A stretch of 64,000 nucleotides of DNA from Gracilariopsis chorda. Its lineage: Eukaryota; Rhodophyta; Florideophyceae; Gracilariales; Gracilariaceae. Positions 1 through 10,092 of the stretch are shown here, in pieces. The stretch lies in assembly GCA_003194525.1 (NCBI GenBank), contig NBIV01000008.1, positions 434,001-498,000 of the forward strand, written 5' to 3'. Below the pieces are notes generated by a model that was given only the letters and a program-made list of their open reading frames with translations, was not told the DNA's origin and made no database searches. Every line of letters begins with the position of its first letter. The stretch's first letter is position 1. A program made the position numbers and the translations under genes.

Positions 1-1383
1 CAGGTACTTGGCCAGGGGATGCGGTCTCGCTTCATTGTGGAGTATTCCACAGCACGTTCCCCCCGACGTAATAAACTATTCAGCGTCAGTTACGTAGCGA
101 ATTGAGTGGTCTCCTTACTCACGTGATTCGCGGAATACACTCCTCGCAAACGGGGATTTGCCCTTTGGTTGGACATCTCACACAATCTGAGCATTGTTGT
201 CACTGATTCAGTACGTCTGACTCGGTACGTCTCAGTGCTTCGCGTGTGGAACTTGGCATAGAGTTTGGAACGCACGCACGAACAAAGTCCTTTATTGAGA
301 GAGGAAAGGCTACCTGTAGCTAGATGTTCTCCGGACGCTTGCTACTTCATCTTCTAACTGCACGAAGCCCTTGGGAAAACTCAAAGGCTCTCAGTTGAGA
401 CGAGACCCACCTAAGCAAAACAACAACATGAATGAATTCAGTCGTCCTCGTCGTCAGTTCTAGCCCAATAGTGATGCGCATCCCATGAACAAGAATAGGC
501 AAAGACTGCCTCAAAGCCCCTTTTTTCTCTCTAAGCGATGTCCGTTTCTTGGCCAGTCGCTTTACCTTTGCAGTTTGCAGACCAGGTCGTATCGTTTTGA
601 ATAGCACTTTTGTGCATCCTGAACCTTGCCGTTAGGTACGAGAAAACCATAGTAACAGATAGGAAGTGACGCGAGTGAACGGGCACAAGCAGAAAGAAAC
701 GGTCCCCTCCGGGCACCGTTCACATGCAGTACCGGGAACGACATGAACTGAGGCCTGGAGCCCTGCTTGTAAAAAAAAAAGCTTCACTGAAATGGGCATG
801 TGGCATCGCTCGCTCCCCACGCCAATCGCAGCTAAAGGGTTATCATCTTGCCTCACAGAAACAAAACAAGAAAATATCTCGGAGCCAATGCGCCGCGAGG
901 AAAGGGGGTCAAGCCCTGGGCACTAGCCCCCGAGCTGGGGACAGCTTGGCCACAACAGAGTCGGACCGGCAGTTTGGGAATCGCAACCAACGAGAAGGAC
1001 CCAGGAAAGCACGTACAAAACTCTAGAGGCAACAGGTCCCGCACCTGCTATTTGTCTGTTCAACGTCAGGACCAACTTGCAGTACGCAAACTCTAACTCT
1101 GCTACCAAGGGTACGACATCTTCCCAGTTTACAAACAATACTACCAACAACCAACGCATCGCGACAGCAACACCTACAAGAACACAAGCCAGGAAGCAGG
1201 GGAAAAACAGGCCAACCCCCCCCCCCAAAAAAAAAGCGCGCAACGCACAAGGGACACACAACAACACAATGGAACACATCCCAACACGACCGAGCACAAA
1301 CCAAACGACCACACCCCCGGGAGCCAAAACCGAAGCCAGACACCAACGCAACGCTCCGCCGAGCAGCGCAAAGCACCCGGAAG
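1..1383. other. Left-end intergenic region, no gene supported
   Basis: No reading frame here shows a recognisable domain. The segment holds a C/A homopolymer junction around 1216-1234. A Lys/Thr/Asn-rich open frame at 1077-1487 (+) runs into the 3' end of the cyclin gene and looks like chance. The first 700 bases resemble ordinary AT/GC-balanced spacer. Confidence 0.5.
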
Positions 1384-2679
1384 CTACCAACTGCGTATGG
1401 GACAAAAATCCACAAACTTGGGTGTCGACCATATGTTGGTCGGCACGGAGAGCAATGGTTCCACACAGTCTGAAAAGCCTCTCGTAGCACAAGGGCTTTC
1501 CACATCACTCCCCCTTGCCGCATAGCACGTGACAGCCAAGTCCGGCCAAGACGCCCACCCAACAAACGGCTCACATTCCAGTTGTGTGGATTCACTAACC
1601 GTCAAGCAAGAGGCCGCGTTGACCAAGAAGGCGCCAAATCCCCTCACGCCATGACCGCGCTCTTCCAACGCGTTTCCACGCCGATCGCAAGGAGGAGGAG
1701 GAGGCGGTGGCGGGCGGGCGGGCGACGGCAGCTCAACGAGCGGTGGTTCCGGTAACCGCTCCAGCGGCGGCAGCACCAAGTCGTCCAGCTCCTCGCTCTG
1801 TCCGATGAGCTGCAGCTTGGCGTACCGGAAGATGCCATCATCTGTGAAACGCCGTTGCAGCTCGGATACATACAACTGTTCACACACTTGCGGAAAGTCG
1901 TGTTGCAACTGCGCGCGCGCCAAGGCGGCCACCACGCGACGTCCCTCACACAGCGCGGTCGACGTGGGCACGGTGGATTGCGGTTGAGTTGGGCGCGCAC
2001 GGTGCGGCGGCTGTGGAAGAGGGTGTTGACGATGGCGCACCAAGTTTGCAGCCATGGCCCAGACGTGATGCGCAGGCGGCTGCGCAACAGAGACAGCGCT
2101 GTGGAGCGGCACTTGGCGCCAGGTGTTGGCCAGGTCAAAAGCGTTGTGCGAATCGGCGACACGGTGGTGCACAAGCGCGTGGTAGACGGTCAAGCCCTGC
2201 GGCGAATCGAGTGCACGCGCCATGAGAGCGACCTGAGCATCGTGAAACTGCTCGGTGGTGACGAAGAGGTGGTAGTCGATGGTGTGAATGAAGGTGGATT
2301 CCAGAGTGGTCAACTCCGGCAGCGACATACCAAACAGCGCTGCAAAATAGGCGGAGGAGAAATAGGCGTCTTCATGCCACTTGGCGGCGAGCATGAAGGC
2401 GACTGCAAACAAGCGCTGCACGTTTGTGGTGGTGACAAACATGTGCGGCGCCGCTTGGGTGAGGCGGTCGATATAAACGCAGGCCGTTACCAAGGCGCTG
2501 CGAGAGACGGTTGTGTTGTGGACGACGTGGTGCACGACGGCGTCCAGGGTGGCGGAGGGGTTGAGCAGGTCGAAGGGGGAGCGCGTGCGGCGCAGTGCGG
2601 CGGTGTAGAGGGTTGAGAGGTGGGCGGGCGTGAATGTGTGCAGGAGGGGGGTGGGGACGGCGAAGACCAGGGCGGCCAT
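1384..2679 (-). CDS. PHO80-like (P/U-type) cyclin, copy 1
   Basis: The protein carries a cyclin box of the PHO80 family: an F-A-V-A-F/M-L-A-A-K-W helix, then E-D-A-Y-F-S-S-A-Y-F, then a T-x-E-Q-F-H-D-A-Q segment. Such cyclins activate CDKs in phosphate signalling or cell-cycle control. It is a clear paralogue of the cyclin at 15581-16969: collinear through the cyclin box, the later R-Y-A-K-L and L-P-P-L-E segments, and the extreme C-terminal F-x-A-F-x-x-x-A-A. The annotated ATG at 2679 is probably internal. Homology to the paralogue continues upstream in the same frame to about 2800 (Y-P-L-V-N-C against I-P-L-I-N-C). The best upstream ATG is at 2855 but lies in another frame beyond C-tracts at 2804-2833. 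Either a base is wrong in those homopolymers or this copy is frameshifted. A TATA box (RC of 2945-2955) sits 90 bp upstream of 2855. The C-terminal half has a Pro run after L-P-P-L-E. Confidence 0.85.
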   Translation of the reverse strand: MAALVFAVPTPLLHTFTPAHLSTLYTAALRRTRSPFDLLNPSATLDAVVHHVVHNTTVSRSALVTACVYIDRLTQAAPHMFVTTTNVQRLFAVAFMLAAKWHEDAYFSSAYFAALFGMSLPELTTLESTFIHTIDYHLFVTTEQFHDAQVALMARALDSPQGLTVYHALVHHRVADSHNAFDLANTWRQVPLHSAVSVAQPPAHHVWAMAANLVRHRQHPLPQPPHRARPTQPQSTVPTSTALCEGRRVVAALARAQLQHDFPQVCEQLYVSELQRRFTDDGIFRYAKLQLIGQSEELDDLVLPPLERLPEPPLVELPSPARPPPPPPPPCDRRGNALEERGHGVRGFGAFLVNAASCLTVSESTQLECEPFVGWASWPDLAVTCYAARGSDVESPCATRGFSDCVEPLLSVPTNIWSTPKFVDFCPIRSW

Positions 2680-2855
2680 GTCAAAGGTGGTGGCGGAGGA
2701 GGCGGCGAGTTGAAGCCAGTACTGCCCCGCTTCGGCGCGGGCGTTTATGGCGGTCTTGACGACGGTGATGAGGGCGTTGGGGCAGTTGACGAGGGGGTAG
2801 CGAGGGGGGGTGGGGGGCGGGGATAGGGGGGGGCGGAGTTGTTGGAGGAAACCAT

Positions 2856-3466
2856 TTTTCGTTTGAGAATGCTGAAGAAGGAGGTAGGTGAACGTTTGTT
2901 TGTTTGTTGCGAGATGGTTGGGAAGGGGGGGGGGGGGGGGGGGGTTTATATATTAGTGAGCAACCGCTGGCAAGACGGTGCAGTTAGTAGGGAGGCCGCA
3001 TTTGAAGCGCGAAGGGCGTCATTAGCATAACGCGCCGCGTAGCGCCGTTGAGGAAGTGATGGTACTAATTGAAGCGGGCTGACAAGCTGACAACGGCGGG
3101 GTGAATTCGAAGCGGGAGAGGGGGGGTGGAGGGAAGGAAGGGGGGAAGGAAGGGGGGGGGGGGGGGGGGGGGAAAGGGGAAGGGGGAGAGGGGGGGGGGG
3201 GGGTGGTGGGAGGGCTGGCGGGAGATAAGGGGAGGGAGTGTCGGGGGGGGGGGGGGGGGGTGAAGAGAGGGGAGGAAGAGACGGCGGCGACAAGGGCTTT
3301 CCAGGGCGGCGGCGGGCGGGCGACGCATGAGCACCGACGCATGTTTCAAATTGTTGGTTGAAAATAATTTCGAAAACGGCGGGGGAGGGGGGGGGCGGCA
3401 ACGGGCGGATTTGCGGCGACGTCGGCGGATAGCACGTCGCGTTGTGTGACGGAGCACGCGGGCGAA
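2856..3466. repeat. G-run cluster between two minus-strand genes
   Basis: Long plus-strand G homopolymers occur at about 2927-2944, 3153-3172, 3190-3202 and 3243-3260, with many shorter runs between. There is no credible coding sequence: open frames here are homopolymer artefacts. The stretch contains the promoter of cyclin copy 1 and the 3' flank of the glycine-rich gene. Confidence 0.7.
2945..2955 (-). promoter_or_regulatory. TATA-like box of cyclin copy 1
   Basis: Read on the minus strand this is TAATATATAAA, the only such motif in a G/C-rich stretch. It lies 90 bp upstream of the ATG at 2855, which supports 2855 rather than 2679 as the true start of the cyclin gene. Confidence 0.45.
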
Positions 3467-3883
3467 TTACAAGCGCGGCGGCTGGCAGGCGCGCTGCAAG
3501 CGCTGCAAGCGGAGCGCGAGCGCGGCAGCGAGCGCGGCGGCGGCGCGCAACAGCGCGTGGCAGCGCGCTTGCGCGGCGGCGGCGGCGGCGCGCGCGTCGA
3601 AGTGGGCGGCGCGGCGCTCCAGCCACGGCAGGCGCGGCGTGTAGAAGAAGCTGACGGCGGCGCCGCGGCGCACGTGGGGCGAGCCGATGCCGGCCACGAC
3701 GCCGGCGCCAAAGCCCACGCCGCAGAAGGCGCCCAGCCCCGCGCCCGCGCCGAACAGCACGCGCGCGTTGGCGCCCACGCCGAGCCCCACAAACGGCCCC
3801 ACGCCGCACCCCACGCCGTACGCCCACCCGCGCGCGGCGAACACAAACGTGCGCGGCGGCGGCGGTAACGAGAACTCGCGCAT
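3467..3883 (-). CDS. Small glycine-rich hydrophobic protein, cadmium-induced AS8-like
   Basis: Residues about 18-70 form a Gly/Ala/Val-rich hydrophobic segment of the type G-V-G-C-G-V-G-P-F-V-G-L-G-V-G followed by G-A-G-x-G-A-F-C-G-V-G-F-G-A-G. This strongly recalls plant and algal cadmium-induced protein AS8-like sequences, whose function is not established. The C-terminal half is Ala/Arg-rich and probably helical. The frame is chosen because the competing overlapping frames give only Arg/Ala or Pro repeats, as expected for a GC-rich shadow. The ATG at 3883 precedes the conserved hydrophobic core by 17 residues. Just upstream is a run of GCCGCT-type repeats (3894-3929). Family assignment is by recall of the motif pattern and is moderate. 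Confidence 0.6.
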   Translation of the reverse strand: MREFSLPPPPRTFVFAARGWAYGVGCGVGPFVGLGVGANARVLFGAGAGLGAFCGVGFGAGVVAGIGSPHVRRGAAVSFFYTPRLPWLERRAAHFDARAAAAAAQARCHALLRAAAALAAALALRLQRLQRACQPPRL

Positions 3884-3893
3884 GGCGACCGCT

Positions 3894-3929
3894 TGCTGCC
3901 GCTACCGCTGCCGCTGCCGCTGCCGTTAG
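3894..3929. repeat. GCCGCT hexamer microsatellite
   Basis: Five to six near-identical units of GCCGCT lie directly upstream of the glycine-rich gene, probably in its 5' UTR or promoter. Confidence 0.7.
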
Positions 3930-4668
3930 CGTCATGAGCACTTGACGTCATTCTTTGCAATATGTTTATGCTTTGTTGAAAAGATTCTCCGTCAAACTCA
4001 CTGATGAAATGGTCGTCCACGTGCACACGCAGCCGTGGCTGCCAAAGCGCACAGCGTACAGGCGGTGTCTAAACAAGCGTGACGTTCACGCTCAAAACGA
4101 GTGAATACTTTACATGATGCAGCGGATAACTGAACGCGCGTTGCAACCGAAAGCGGCTCGCATATCTTATCTTACATGCACGGTGTGGGAGCTCACTACA
4201 AGCTGCTGATTCGTTCATTCAAACTCGGTTCCGCCTACGCTCGTGGAAGCTCACTACAGTTGTGAGACTACGCTGTTGCGGAGCACGGACGGCTCCATGA
4301 ATTGCAAGTGGTGTAATGCAAATCACAAAGCTATTGATTAATAGATACCAAGTTTGAATAGGGCGACGAGCCCAGCATTGTGCTGACCTGTTTCACATCC
4401 CCTACGTCATGAATCAATACAATGACCAAACTGTGACAACAGTACAAGTATCGCTGCACAAGCTCGCATCACTGTCTGGCCGCACTCTTTTGCATATCTT
4501 ATCTTACATCGACGGTGCATGCTCGCTGATAGCGCTCGCTGATAGCGCCCGCCCTCGCCCTCTGGCCGCCGTATAGGCCACACGCCTGTTGGACACATCT
4601 CACCGCCTTCGCCCGCGTCGCAGCCTATCTCACACTCTCCCCCGACGCCCTTTCCGACAACGGCTTGA
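3930..4668. repeat. Intergenic region with an 18-bp direct repeat
   Basis: The 18-mer GCATATCTTATCTTACAT occurs at 4160-4177 and again at 4492-4509. A 13-bp tandem (CGCTGATAGCGCT type) follows the second copy at about 4520-4545. No protein-coding frame is supported. The repeats could be regulatory or remnants of a small mobile element. Confidence 0.5.
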
Positions 4669-4896
4669 ATGAACATCATGCAACAGCTGTACCACCAAGT
4701 GCAACTTCCGCTCGACGCCCTTCAAACCGGCCTCATCAGCACGCGTCATCAACTCCTCGACCACGCCCGAAACCGCTACCAACCGCCGGTCGCCGACACC
4801 ATCCGTCAACCCTTTGACCAACTGCTGGCTCATCTCGCCACCTTCTCGACCCCGCCATCGAATCAATCCCATCCCTCCTCACATCCTTCATTGTAA
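4669..4896 (+). CDS. Possible small protein (75 aa), unrecognised
   Basis: The frame encodes an amphipathic, Gln/Leu/His-rich stretch (residues 5-55) that could form helices, followed by a Ser/Pro tail. An A9 tract follows the stop. There is no family match that I recognise. The other two frames in the same interval are also open over part of the length, so this may be chance. Confidence 0.25.
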   Translation: MNIMQQLYHQVQLPLDALQTGLISTRHQLLDHARNRYQPPVADTIRQPFDQLLAHLATFSTPPSNQSHPSSHPSL

Positions 4897-5256
4897 AAAA
4901 AAAGCTACACTACTTCCACCCCCGTCTTTGTAACGCCCCCGTTTGCAAACCCCGTCCCCACCCAGCTTTGCTTACGCTCAGCCACCCCCCCCCCCCCCCC
5001 CACCCTGCCACTCACTCGGTGTGGCCCGCCACGTACGTACCCGTCCCAACACGTGACCGCATCCGTCACACAAACATGCACGCCTCGCTCCCGCGTGTAA
5101 CATCCCTAATTCACCTCCCCCTCCTCAACGCCCCGCTGCCCAACTCCCTCCAAAAGCCCGTTCTTCGCGCCCCACCCTGTTAACACCCACCCATCTCCAA
5201 AAACGCCCCAACCCCGACACGTCTCTGCCCGCCGCCTCTCCCATACCACTTGCCGC
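4897..5256. other. Upstream region of the 673-aa protein gene
   Basis: C-rich spacer with an 18-base C run near 4983-5001. No gene or recognisable element is seen. It probably contains the promoter and 5' UTR of the gene that starts at 5257. Confidence 0.4.
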
Positions 5257-7278
5257 ATGCACGTCAGGGAGCTTGCGGCTCGCTTTGAGCGCCCTGCTTC
5301 AGCCCAACCATCCAACTCTCATTCCGCCCCTATCCGACACTTTACCGGCTCTTCGGTCTCGGAATTGCGACAACGACTTGAACGTGCCGTTATTCACGAG
5401 CAACAACAATCTCATACTTCACTTGTTCCGCCTCGTTCCGAAACGCATCCCGACCCCGAAACCCAACCCCACGCTCTTTCCACACCGGCCTTGTCGCCGC
5501 CGTCACAACCTTCACCACCCTACCTTCGCGACCACGCTCATTCCAGTTCACAGCCTGTTCCGCACTCCCCGCCTGTGCAACAGCACGCATCCACTGACGC
5601 CCCCGTTTCATCCGAACAACAGCTGCAACCTGCCGATGGCCAACCTCAACCCGTTCATCCCTGCGCAAGCCCACCACAACAACGTCACGCACTTCAACCC
5701 GACCATCGATCCAGCTCTCAATTCTCGCAACTCTACGCCACCTCCTCGCACTACGAGCAAACGGGCAGTTATTTCTCCGCCTCCGATTTCGCACCCCACA
5801 CTCTCGAGGACATTGGATTAATCCCCGATGTCAGCGAGGGAGAAATCGATGATATCGAAGGAATCGAACGAGTGCAAGATTTCGACTCTCAGCAAGAACA
5901 TCCCTCATCATCACCCTCTTCCGCCTCCTCCTTCACCTCCGCCTCCGCCTCCTCCACAAGTGAGGAGCATTTTCAACGCACCGACACCGTGCACCATATC
6001 GAGCGCTCGTACCGAACTGAAGGCGGCGAGTCGCTGCATATTGTTGAAGCTTCCTATTCGGCCCAATCGTGCGCTGAAAGCATTCAACAAGCGTCGAGCA
6101 GCTTGCAAGCGCCACGCGTCATCACAGAGTTATCTCACAATCCATCGCGAGTGACGTACAGTCAGTACTCGTACAGCCCGGACACAGCTCCTCTATCCTC
6201 GTTTCATGCGTCTACAATACCCTCACAACCGATTTTCTCTCGCGCTACAACGGCTTACACAGCTTCCTCTGAAAACGACTTCAGCAGCGCGAATAACCAC
6301 TTTGCATCTTCTTCACAACTCGACAAAGCGTCTTCTCCATCACAACGGAGACCATACAGCCTACCAGTCTCCGCCGCTGCAACACAACCGCCGCCGCCAC
6401 CTCCTCCTCCACCGCCACGATCTGTCCAGTCTCCAGTAGAGTCTTCAACAAGTCCTGCACCAACGTCCGTACATGCGCACTCAGCGGACGCGGACCTCCA
6501 AGACCGCTTCGTCAGCCAGGGGTCAATAAAGCGTCTCCCAAAAGCAAAGGTGCTCATCGCGAGGAGAAAAGGTCACAGCATGAGTCTGGACTCTGGCGGC
6601 GTGAGTAGCATCACCACCGAGCCCTACAAACCGGCTTCCGTCTCAGCAGATGAAATACACAACCGTCGCTTGGTGCGCGAAATCGATAACCCCGGTGAAT
6701 TCTTCGCTGGTCACGTGAGCATGGTGCAACGTGTCTCAGAGCATAGTGCAACACCGAATGACTCCTTTGACGAAGACGACCTGCCCCCCTCACCAAGCAA
6801 GAAGCCGCTTGGAGAGCTCAGCTCCTTCCACCGGAAACAACTGCGACAACATGCGTTTCGGGCGCGGTACGACGAGTACCTCGACGCTGAAGAGCTGAAC
6901 AGAAGTCCGGAATCCGACAAATCAAGCCGGTCAGAGTCGGAGTTACTCGGGGAGGGACCTGAAAGCAAGGCAAAGTATCGGCACAGAATGAGATTGTTTG
7001 GACGGAAGAATGGCGGTGGTATAGCCGGCAAGCTGGAGAAAGATCGCCTTCGCGCGAAACGGCACGAGAAACGAAAGGAGGACATTGCGAGACGGAGCAC
7101 GATGCTGAGCGGCGCTCTGGATCGCGTTTCAATGGCGGCAGACCCATGGATTGACTTTATCACAGATGCTAAAGCAATGCCTGTGCCGGAGAAGGCACGC
7201 GGCTCTTTGCGACGGGCTATGAGGAAGTTGTTTGGCGGGAAGGGGAAACAACAACAACCAGGTCTTATCAAGAAGTGA
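5257..7278 (+). CDS. Low-complexity Pro/Ser-rich protein with basic C-terminus (673 aa), unrecognised
   Basis: The frame is open for 2 kb and codon choice is uneven in a coding-like way. Residues 1-400 are Pro/Ser/Gln-rich and probably disordered, with a poly-Pro run near residue 385-394 (6390-6420). Around residues 422-436 there is a conserved-looking K-R-L-P-K-A-K-V-L-I-A-R motif. The last 130 residues are highly charged, with R-H-R-M-R-L-F-G-R-K-N and a terminal R-R-A-M-R-K-L-F-G-G-K-G-K, suggesting nucleic-acid, phosphoinositide or nuclear targeting. The convergent neighbour at 8199-8987 carries the same short motif near its N-terminus. I recognise no domain. The function is unknown; a regulatory scaffold is possible. 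Confidence 0.7.
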   Translation: MHVRELAARFERPASAQPSNSHSAPIRHFTGSSVSELRQRLERAVIHEQQQSHTSLVPPRSETHPDPETQPHALSTPALSPPSQPSPPYLRDHAHSSSQPVPHSPPVQQHASTDAPVSSEQQLQPADGQPQPVHPCASPPQQRHALQPDHRSSSQFSQLYATSSHYEQTGSYFSASDFAPHTLEDIGLIPDVSEGEIDDIEGIERVQDFDSQQEHPSSSPSSASSFTSASASSTSEEHFQRTDTVHHIERSYRTEGGESLHIVEASYSAQSCAESIQQASSSLQAPRVITELSHNPSRVTYSQYSYSPDTAPLSSFHASTIPSQPIFSRATTAYTASSENDFSSANNHFASSSQLDKASSPSQRRPYSLPVSAAATQPPPPPPPPPPRSVQSPVESSTSPAPTSVHAHSADADLQDRFVSQGSIKRLPKAKVLIARRKGHSMSLDSGGVSSITTEPYKPASVSADEIHNRRLVREIDNPGEFFAGHVSMVQRVSEHSATPNDSFDEDDLPPSPSKKPLGELSSFHRKQLRQHAFRARYDEYLDAEELNRSPESDKSSRSESELLGEGPESKAKYRHRMRLFGRKNGGGIAGKLEKDRLRAKRHEKRKEDIARRSTMLSGALDRVSMAADPWIDFITDAKAMPVPEKARGSLRRAMRKLFGGKGKQQQPGLIKK

Positions 7279-8198
7279 AAGTGAAACGTATGACTTGTTG
7301 GTTTTTCATGAAAACTAGCGTGTGATACGATAAGTTATCGGAATACGTTTTCTTGAAACGTAGATGCCAGCGAAATGGGATATACTGCAGTATCGTATTG
7401 ACCGTGGGGTGGATACACTGCTCTTCGTGCCTGACGACGATGAATTCATGGGAGGTGTGGTTGAAGTTGTGATGCGAAACGGAACGTTGGAGTTTTTGGT
7501 GATTGTGGTTGGGTGTGTGTGAAAGTGCTGGGACGAAGACGCCGGGAGTATGGCTTGTGGATGTAGTTGTACAGGATAGAAGAGAAAGAGTAGCGTTTGC
7601 CTCCCACCGCCGGTTCCACTTCTGTCAGAAAGGGGAGCGGTAAGGAAATGGCGGGGGGATGGCTAAGTCGCACATGATAGGAAGCAAGTGGGACGTTTCG
7701 GGAGGATTGGTTTTTTTAGATCGCATTCGGAACATAAAGCACACTTTAGGTGGTAGGAAGCAGAGACGATGAACACGGAGCGAAACGTATGAACGCGACA
7801 TAGACGGCAGCAAGGCCGTGCTTCCCAGACGCAAACGATGAACAAGCAACAGGGGAAAAAAGACACAGGAATAGAAAAAGATGCAGGTGCAGTTGTGTGT
7901 TGTTGAGAGGTAGAAAATGAGTGTGCATTCAAACGGTGGCTAGGAAAGGAAGAAGTGTGTGTGTGCGAGGGTGTGTGGGTGATACACAGGCACATGACGT
8001 CTTTATAAGTGTCTATAGATATGTGTATTCGGAGCACAAGATGATGAGGTGTAAAGAAAAAGGGGTGTTGCTGAGTGCGGCAGTTGAATTTTGACACGTG
8101 GGGAGGGGAGGAAGATGGTTGCGATGCATTCGCAAATGACGGAGATTCGTGAGCGAAATGCATCAACAAAACGAGCAGGGGGTAGAGCGAATTCGCAA
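7279..8198. other. Intergenic region between two convergent genes
   Basis: This holds the 3' flanks of the 673-aa and 263-aa protein genes. Open frames on the minus strand here encode His/Thr/Ser-rich sequence with no motif and look like chance. Short TG-rich simple sequence lies at about 7950-7980. Confidence 0.4.
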
Positions 8199-8987
8199 TT
8201 AGGTTCGTCGAAATCTGGCCAAGACACGAACGGCCTTCTTCGGTCGGTTATGACCGTGCATGAAGTCGTCGTAAGCAAGCGCACCAACAAAGTTGATGTC
8301 TTCTTGAATAGGCGGTGGAGCGTTTGCATGGGCAGATACCAAGGGCGGCGGCGCATTCGCGCTGGACGCGTGTTGTTTGGAGACGGAATGTCTGAAGCGA
8401 GGGGTCTTTGAAAAGAGGGAGCGAAAGGTGAAGGGCGCGCAGATAAACGGTTGTGAATGATGGGGGTGGGGATTACGATGAGACGATGACATGGTTGAAG
8501 AACGGTTTCTCGAACGGTTCCAGTCATCCAAGACGCTGTCTTGGTCGGCTACGGTTCTTCTAAACTTTTGCGAAATGGTGGTGGGAAGGATGTGATCTTC
8601 CTGACGACGGGCGAGAGAAATGCGTCGACGAATTGCACCGGTGACTGAGGGACGTCTCGGACGATTTGTGGTGGATGCGGGTGGTGGGGCGTAGTATGGG
8701 TGTGGAGGTGGTGCTGCTGTGCTTTCTGAAGCGGCTATTGAAGGGTAGTCATCGTCGAAACAGTAGGTGCGATGGGGTGGTGTGGAGGAGGAGGAGGAGG
8801 AGGAGGCGGAGGAAGATGAAGAGGAGGATTGCGAAACGAAGGAAGTTCGCGGTGGGACGTGTCTTGCGATGAAAACTGGGGCTTTTGGCAGACGTCGTTT
8901 CAGAGGGAGCAGACTTGTGACAGAGGGAATCGAAGAGGCTGTGGTGGTGCCTTCCGGGGTGACGAGCGGGACGACAAGCGACGTCAT
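8199..8987 (-). CDS. Basic Ser-rich protein sharing the KRLPKA-V-IAR motif, unrecognised
   Basis: I choose the ATG at 8987 (M-T-S-L-V-V-P-L) because the 44 residues upstream in the same frame (to 9119) are low-complexity leader-like sequence. The protein has about 262 residues. K-R-R-L-P-K-A-P-V-F-I-A-R lies at residues about 28-40, nearly identical to the motif in the convergent 673-aa protein. A poly-Ser run follows, encoded by the GAG/GGA microsatellite at 8778-8815 on the plus strand. The middle is Arg-rich (A-I-R-R-R-I-S-L-A-R-R) and the C-terminus ends with K-A-V-R-V-L-A-R-F-R-R-T. No domain is recognised. The shared motif suggests a small lineage-specific family with a common binding partner. 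Confidence 0.6.
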   Translation of the reverse strand: MTSLVVPLVTPEGTTTASSIPSVTSLLPLKRRLPKAPVFIARHVPPRTSFVSQSSSSSSSASSSSSSSTPPHRTYCFDDDYPSIAASESTAAPPPHPYYAPPPASTTNRPRRPSVTGAIRRRISLARRQEDHILPTTISQKFRRTVADQDSVLDDWNRSRNRSSTMSSSHRNPHPHHSQPFICAPFTFRSLFSKTPRFRHSVSKQHASSANAPPPLVSAHANAPPPIQEDINFVGALAYDDFMHGHNRPKKAVRVLARFRRT

Positions 8988-10092
8988 GATTGTTTGAAGC
9001 GATGTGGGTTCGTGCAGGGGCTGTGGGAGGGGTAAGGAATGACGGGTGGCAGACGGGGTGTGGAAGAGGTGAGAAACGAGGGCGGTAAGCACTGGGACGG
9101 GGGGAAGCAAGTGGGTCAAGTGAAGGGGCGCGGGCAGTGTTTAAGCAAGCGCTTATTGGCGGGGTGGAGAAGCGCTGCAAGCAAGAGGCGACAGGCGACG
9201 GCGACATGGAGCGGCGGGCGCTTTTTACGCTCGTCACAGCACGGGGAGGGCGGCAGCTGACGAGTATCTACTAGATGGTGTATGAAGGATGATCGAGGAG
9301 GGCGCGTGGTGTGCGCGGATGAAACGATACGATTTGTGAGCGACACTTGGTGGTCGCTCATGCGACGGGCTCGGAAGCATTTGTGGAAGCGCGCGCACTC
9401 GAGAGCGCGTTGGATGCGCGACGTGGAATATGTGTCGCGGGATGCGATGACGAAGATGACGGCGTGGCGAAGTCTATTGGACGTTGGCGGAGGGCTGAGC
9501 GATTTGCGACTTGCTGCCACTTGGACGGATGTGCTGCTGCTGCGGCTGGTGACGTGGCTTTAAGAAGCGTCGTGGCTTGAAGCGTCGTGGAGGGGCGGTT
9601 TGACTTGGTGCTCGCGTGGGGGGGGGGGAGGGGCGCAGCGGTGGACGAAGCGCTACTTTGCACGAGCGGAGCTCGGCGACGCGTCGGTACGGGCGGTTTG
9701 TGGCGGCTTAATGAAGTGAACTGCAGTTTTGCGTGGGCGCACGTAAGTGCTCGAGGGGCGGTTGTATGTTGGGCGTGGGTGCGGGCGCGAGCGCGAGCGC
9801 GAGCGCGGCGGAGAAGGTGCGGGTGAAAGGGCGGCAGATGTGTGAAGGGCGGCGCGCGCGCACGGAGCTCGAGAGCGGCGCTCGCTCGCTGCGGTGGCGA
9901 AGGTGTTCGCCGCGAACAACGCGACGTCGATACCGCAGTCGATGCGCTGTTAATACCTGGCGGCGCCATGTGCGCCCGCGTCGAGCCGCCGCGCCATTGG
10001 CTGCGCCCGCCACAGCGCGCCGCAGCGAGCGCGCCGCAGCTGCTCCCCCGCCACGCGTCCACGCGCGCCACGCGTCTACGTGGCCCGCCGTC

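Noticed and set aside
1077..1487. 136-codon plus-strand frame overlapping the cyclin 3' end
   Set aside because: Lys/Thr/Asn-rich low complexity, antisense overlap with a well-supported gene, no motif.
2946..3941. 331-codon minus-strand frame and other Arg/Ala or Pro frames
   Set aside because: They are shadows of GC-rich and homopolymer DNA; the glycine-rich AS8-like frame explains the coding signal.
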